Of a DNA stretch of 8,467 bases, positions 6,288-8,467 are shown one piece after another. The stretch covers positions 61,307 through 69,773 of the forward strand of contig DCGL01000010.1 in assembly GCA_002314565.1 (NCBI GenBank). The letters run 5' to 3'. Below the pieces are notes generated by a model, which was not told the DNA's origin, made no database searches, and saw only the letters and a list, made by a program, of their open reading frames with translations. Position numbers and translations under genes: made by a program. Within the stretch, counting starts at the first letter, position 1, and each line of letters starts with the position of its first letter. Source of the DNA: Clostridiales bacterium UBA1779. Lineage in GTDB: Bacteria; Bacillota; Clostridia; Oscillospirales; CAG-272.

Positions 6288-7832
6288 ATGAAAAAGGTTG
6301 ATTTAATTATTCATAAATCCCAATGGCTTGGATGCTTTTCAGCTTTTAATAAAATCGTGGATTTGGGGTTAACTTTGGCTATTTCAAAGCACATTTCAAA
6401 TCTTGTGTCATACGCGATGACAGGAATAGCCTCCGGACTATTATCAAAATCATGGTTACTGTTTTTATTATTATTATTTAAATATGCATATTCATATTTC
6501 ACCACAACCATATTTGAAATAAAGAAAGAAGAAATAAAAAATCGGTATAAGGACTCCTTTTTACAGCAAATTATGGGTCAAAGGCCACATAAATTATTCA
6601 GTATTAATCAGGGGAAATTATTAAAAACGCTGTCAAGTGATATTGGTACTTATTTGAATGCCTTTTTTTCTATATATCCAATACTGCTATCTTCCGCAAT
6701 TTGTGTTTTGACTTATTTTTTGGCCTTAGTTACATATAGTTGGCAAATCGCCGTGTTTCTTTTGGTTATTTCCTTTGTTCAGATTATTCCTGAATTCATT
6801 TTGATAAATCGTATCAAAAAGGATTATGATGAAATGAAGGATAATGAAGCTAAGATGACGGATTTTTTTATTGAATCTATTGAATCCTTTGATACAGAAA
6901 AGATTTATGACAGTAATAATTGGAGGGTTAAAAAATACAATAACTTGGCGAAAAATAATTTTACAACAGATAATAAGTTTCTGATTAGCGATAGGGTAAA
7001 TGAGTCTGTTAATAAGATTATTTCAACCGGGCTGTCTGTTGGATGTTATGCTGTAGTTGGCATGCTTTTCTTAAGGAATTACTGTTCAATTGAAACGGCA
7101 ACCAGTGCCATTTATCTTTCTCAATATGTTTTTTCGAATGTTAAATCAATTTTTAAATCAATTCCGAAAATATCAAAATCCCATAAGGCTCAGAATAGAA
7201 TTGAAAAATGGCTGCAGAATTCTGATGAAGATAAAGTAATAATTCAATGTGAAATAGGTATTGGTGGGTATTCATATTCTGTAGGAGGGAAAACCATATT
7301 AAAACAATTGGATTTTTCGGCAAATCCTAAGGAAAATTGTCTGCTAATCGGTGATAATGGGTCAGGTAAGACAACGATATTAAACTTGTTATCATCATTC
7401 ATTGTTCCTGAAAATGAAGGAAGAAAAAAGGAAATAGTGTTGTCAGATGGATTTATGGTGCCACAGGAGGATCCTGAACTTAACATTACTGCGAAAAAGT
7501 TGTTTGAATTATTTGGAATTGAAAAGTCGGAAAAAATGACTTCTATAGCTCGTAGACTTGGTTTAGCAAATGAATTGATTGAATCAAATTTAATAGAAGA
7601 ATTATCCGGAGGAGAACGTAAAAAAGTCTTTTTGTCGATTGGGTTTGGATATGAGGCACAATGGTTATTACTCGATGAACCGACAAACAATCTTGATGCA
7701 TTTGGTAAAAAAACATTGATTGAACTGCTTTCAGAGAGAAAAGGAGTTATTTGTGTCAGCCACGACAAGGAGCTTGAAATTGTTTTTGATAGAAAATGGA
7801 GAGTTGAAAATGGGAAAGCTCAAATTGCATAA
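6288..7832 (+). CDS. ABC half-exporter, fused membrane and ATPase domains
   Basis: The 514-residue product has an N-terminal membrane domain with hydrophobic segments near residues 55-76, 126-149, 152-173 and 245-263, and weaker ones near 20-40 and 270-290. A nucleotide-binding domain starts at about 318. Its motifs are complete: Walker A GDNGSGKT 355-362, Q-loop Gln 393 in VPQEDPE, signature LSGGE 439-443, Walker B WLLLDEP with Glu464, and H-loop His492 in VSHD. There is no N-terminal C39 peptidase domain. The start is taken at ATG 6288; a GTG at 6273 is in frame but has no ribosome binding site, and the signal before 6288 (AAGTGG, 11 nt away) is also weak. The gene is much richer in A+T than phoH-ybeY, suggesting transfer. 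With the next gene it probably forms a heterodimeric exporter, perhaps of a peptide or drug. The substrate is unknown. Confidence 0.93.
   Translation: MKKVDLIIHKSQWLGCFSAFNKIVDLGLTLAISKHISNLVSYAMTGIASGLLSKSWLLFLLLLFKYAYSYFTTTIFEIKKEEIKNRYKDSFLQQIMGQRPHKLFSINQGKLLKTLSSDIGTYLNAFFSIYPILLSSAICVLTYFLALVTYSWQIAVFLLVISFVQIIPEFILINRIKKDYDEMKDNEAKMTDFFIESIESFDTEKIYDSNNWRVKKYNNLAKNNFTTDNKFLISDRVNESVNKIISTGLSVGCYAVVGMLFLRNYCSIETATSAIYLSQYVFSNVKSIFKSIPKISKSHKAQNRIEKWLQNSDEDKVIIQCEIGIGGYSYSVGGKTILKQLDFSANPKENCLLIGDNGSGKTTILNLLSSFIVPENEGRKKEIVLSDGFMVPQEDPELNITAKKLFELFGIEKSEKMTSIARRLGLANELIESNLIEELSGGERKKVFLSIGFGYEAQWLLLDEPTNNLDAFGKKTLIELLSERKGVICVSHDKELEIVFDRKWRVENGKAQIA
7798..7803 (+). promoter_or_regulatory. 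Ribosome binding site of the second ABC gene
   Basis: GGAGAG lies 6 nt before ATG 7810, inside the 3' end of the first ABC gene. It selects this start over an upstream in-frame ATG at 7720, which lies wholly within the ATPase coding region. Confidence 0.75.
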
Positions 7833-8448
7833 TAAATATGCAATGATAAGAAGAGATTTGTTTTCGATAATGTGGCTCCCACATATTATTACAACGGTAG
7901 CTATGGTGATCATCAGAATTGTTGAAGCAATGGCCGCAACAGTATTGGGGGATTTTTCAGAACACCTGTTTGCTGCTGACACGGGGATTGTTCAATCTGA
8001 TTTGATAAAAATCTGTTTTGTATTTGTCCTTACTGTTGTATTATGCCCTTTGCTTGGGTATCTCGATGATTTTTTTACTGTTAAATTCGCATATAAACAT
8101 GATTCACGAGTTTTTAATAGGTTTCTGGAAAAATCGCCGGAAAAAGCAGCTGAATATGATAGTGGAGAAATGGAATATGAATTGGAGGATGCACCAAATT
8201 CATACCGAAATATTACCGCAAGAATAATATCAACATCATTATCTACAATCTTTTATATTGTATATGTGACAATTATCCTTTTCGAAAAGAACAAGATAAT
8301 ATCATTTTCATATCTCGTATTGTCAATAATTCAGATGTCGGTCCCGGTATTATTTTCAAAAATACTTGCCGATATTCTGGAGCATGAGAATGATTATGAA
8401 GAGGATATTTATTCCGCTGAAGAACAACTTTGTTCAGTCCCTCGGTAA
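7810..8448 (+). CDS. Second ABC half-exporter, membrane domain only; probably frameshifted near 8428 and cut by window end
   Basis: It starts at ATG 7810 with a good ribosome binding site and overlaps the first ABC gene by 23 nt, so the two are translationally coupled. The frame gives 212 residues, with hydrophobic segments near 23-45, 66-86, 140-158 and 162-184. These look like the first four helices of an ABC exporter membrane domain, and the pattern DYEEDIYSAEEQ follows. The frame then reads LCSVPR and stops at 8448, before helices 5-6 and with no ATPase domain. Skipping one base at about 8428-8431 gives EEQ-FVQSLGNVNHFSQ, open to the window edge, which is far more like a normal continuation. 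I infer a frameshift by mutation or sequencing error, rather than a natural 212-residue protein. The downstream ATPase half, if present, lies outside the window. Confidence 0.75.
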   Translation: MGKLKLHNKYAMIRRDLFSIMWLPHIITTVAMVIIRIVEAMAATVLGDFSEHLFAADTGIVQSDLIKICFVFVLTVVLCPLLGYLDDFFTVKFAYKHDSRVFNRFLEKSPEKAAEYDSGEMEYELEDAPNSYRNITARIISTSLSTIFYIVYVTIILFEKNKIISFSYLVLSIIQMSVPVLFSKILADILEHENDYEEDIYSAEEQLCSVPR

Positions 8449-8467
8449 TGTCAACCATTTTTCGCAA

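Noticed and set aside
7720..7809. Longer start (ATG 7720) for the second ABC gene
   Set aside because: It would overlap the ATPase domain of the first gene by over 110 nt; ATG 7810 has GGAGAG 6 nt upstream and begins a typical half-transporter.

Overview
The window looks like a chromosomal piece from a Gram-positive anaerobe of the class Clostridia, probably an uncultured gut Oscillospiraceae/Ruminococcaceae-like bacterium. This is inferred from the phoH-ybeY pair, a BspA-type leucine-rich-repeat lipoprotein of the kind common in gut Firmicutes, SigA-like promoters and GGAGG-type ribosome binding sites. The species cannot be named from this sequence.

Left part (1-4529, all on the minus strand). 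Reading leftward from a strong promoter at 4501-4529, there is a 289-residue polytopic membrane protein with a cytosolic four-cysteine tail. Next comes a 615-residue lipoprotein made of two BspA-like LRR modules, then a polytopic HflK-like SPFH-domain protein that runs off the left edge. The last two genes are 32 nt apart and are probably co-transcribed. All three products are predicted to sit in or on the membrane. HflK-family proteins usually partner with HflC and the FtsH protease, so an hflC gene may lie just outside the window.

Middle (4530-6152, plus strand). A divergent promoter at 4550-4578 drives phoH (PhoH-type ATPase) and ybeY (16S rRNA-maturation endoribonuclease), which overlap by one base (TAATG). 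This is a conserved housekeeping pair, but the yqfD, HD-phosphohydrolase, dgkA, cdd and era genes that often accompany it in Firmicutes are not in the window.

Junction (6153-6287). About 135 nt of non-coding sequence hold four alternating copies of a 10-nt arm (AAAACAATGC / GCATTGTTTT). They can fold into two outer hairpins or one stronger central hairpin. The first hairpin probably terminates the phoH-ybeY transcript.

Right part (6288-8467, plus strand). Base composition falls from about 50% GC to roughly 30-35% GC by eye. Two ABC half-exporter genes follow, overlapping by 23 nt. The first is complete (514 residues: membrane domain plus nucleotide-binding domain). The second starts well but hits a stop after 212 codons, in the middle of its membrane domain. 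A one-base shift at about 8428-8431 restores a plausible continuation to the window edge, so it is probably frameshifted by mutation or sequencing error. The pair looks like a horizontally acquired export module; its substrate cannot be read from this window.

No tRNA, rRNA, CRISPR array, transposase or integrase was seen. No intergenic gap exceeds 300 bases.
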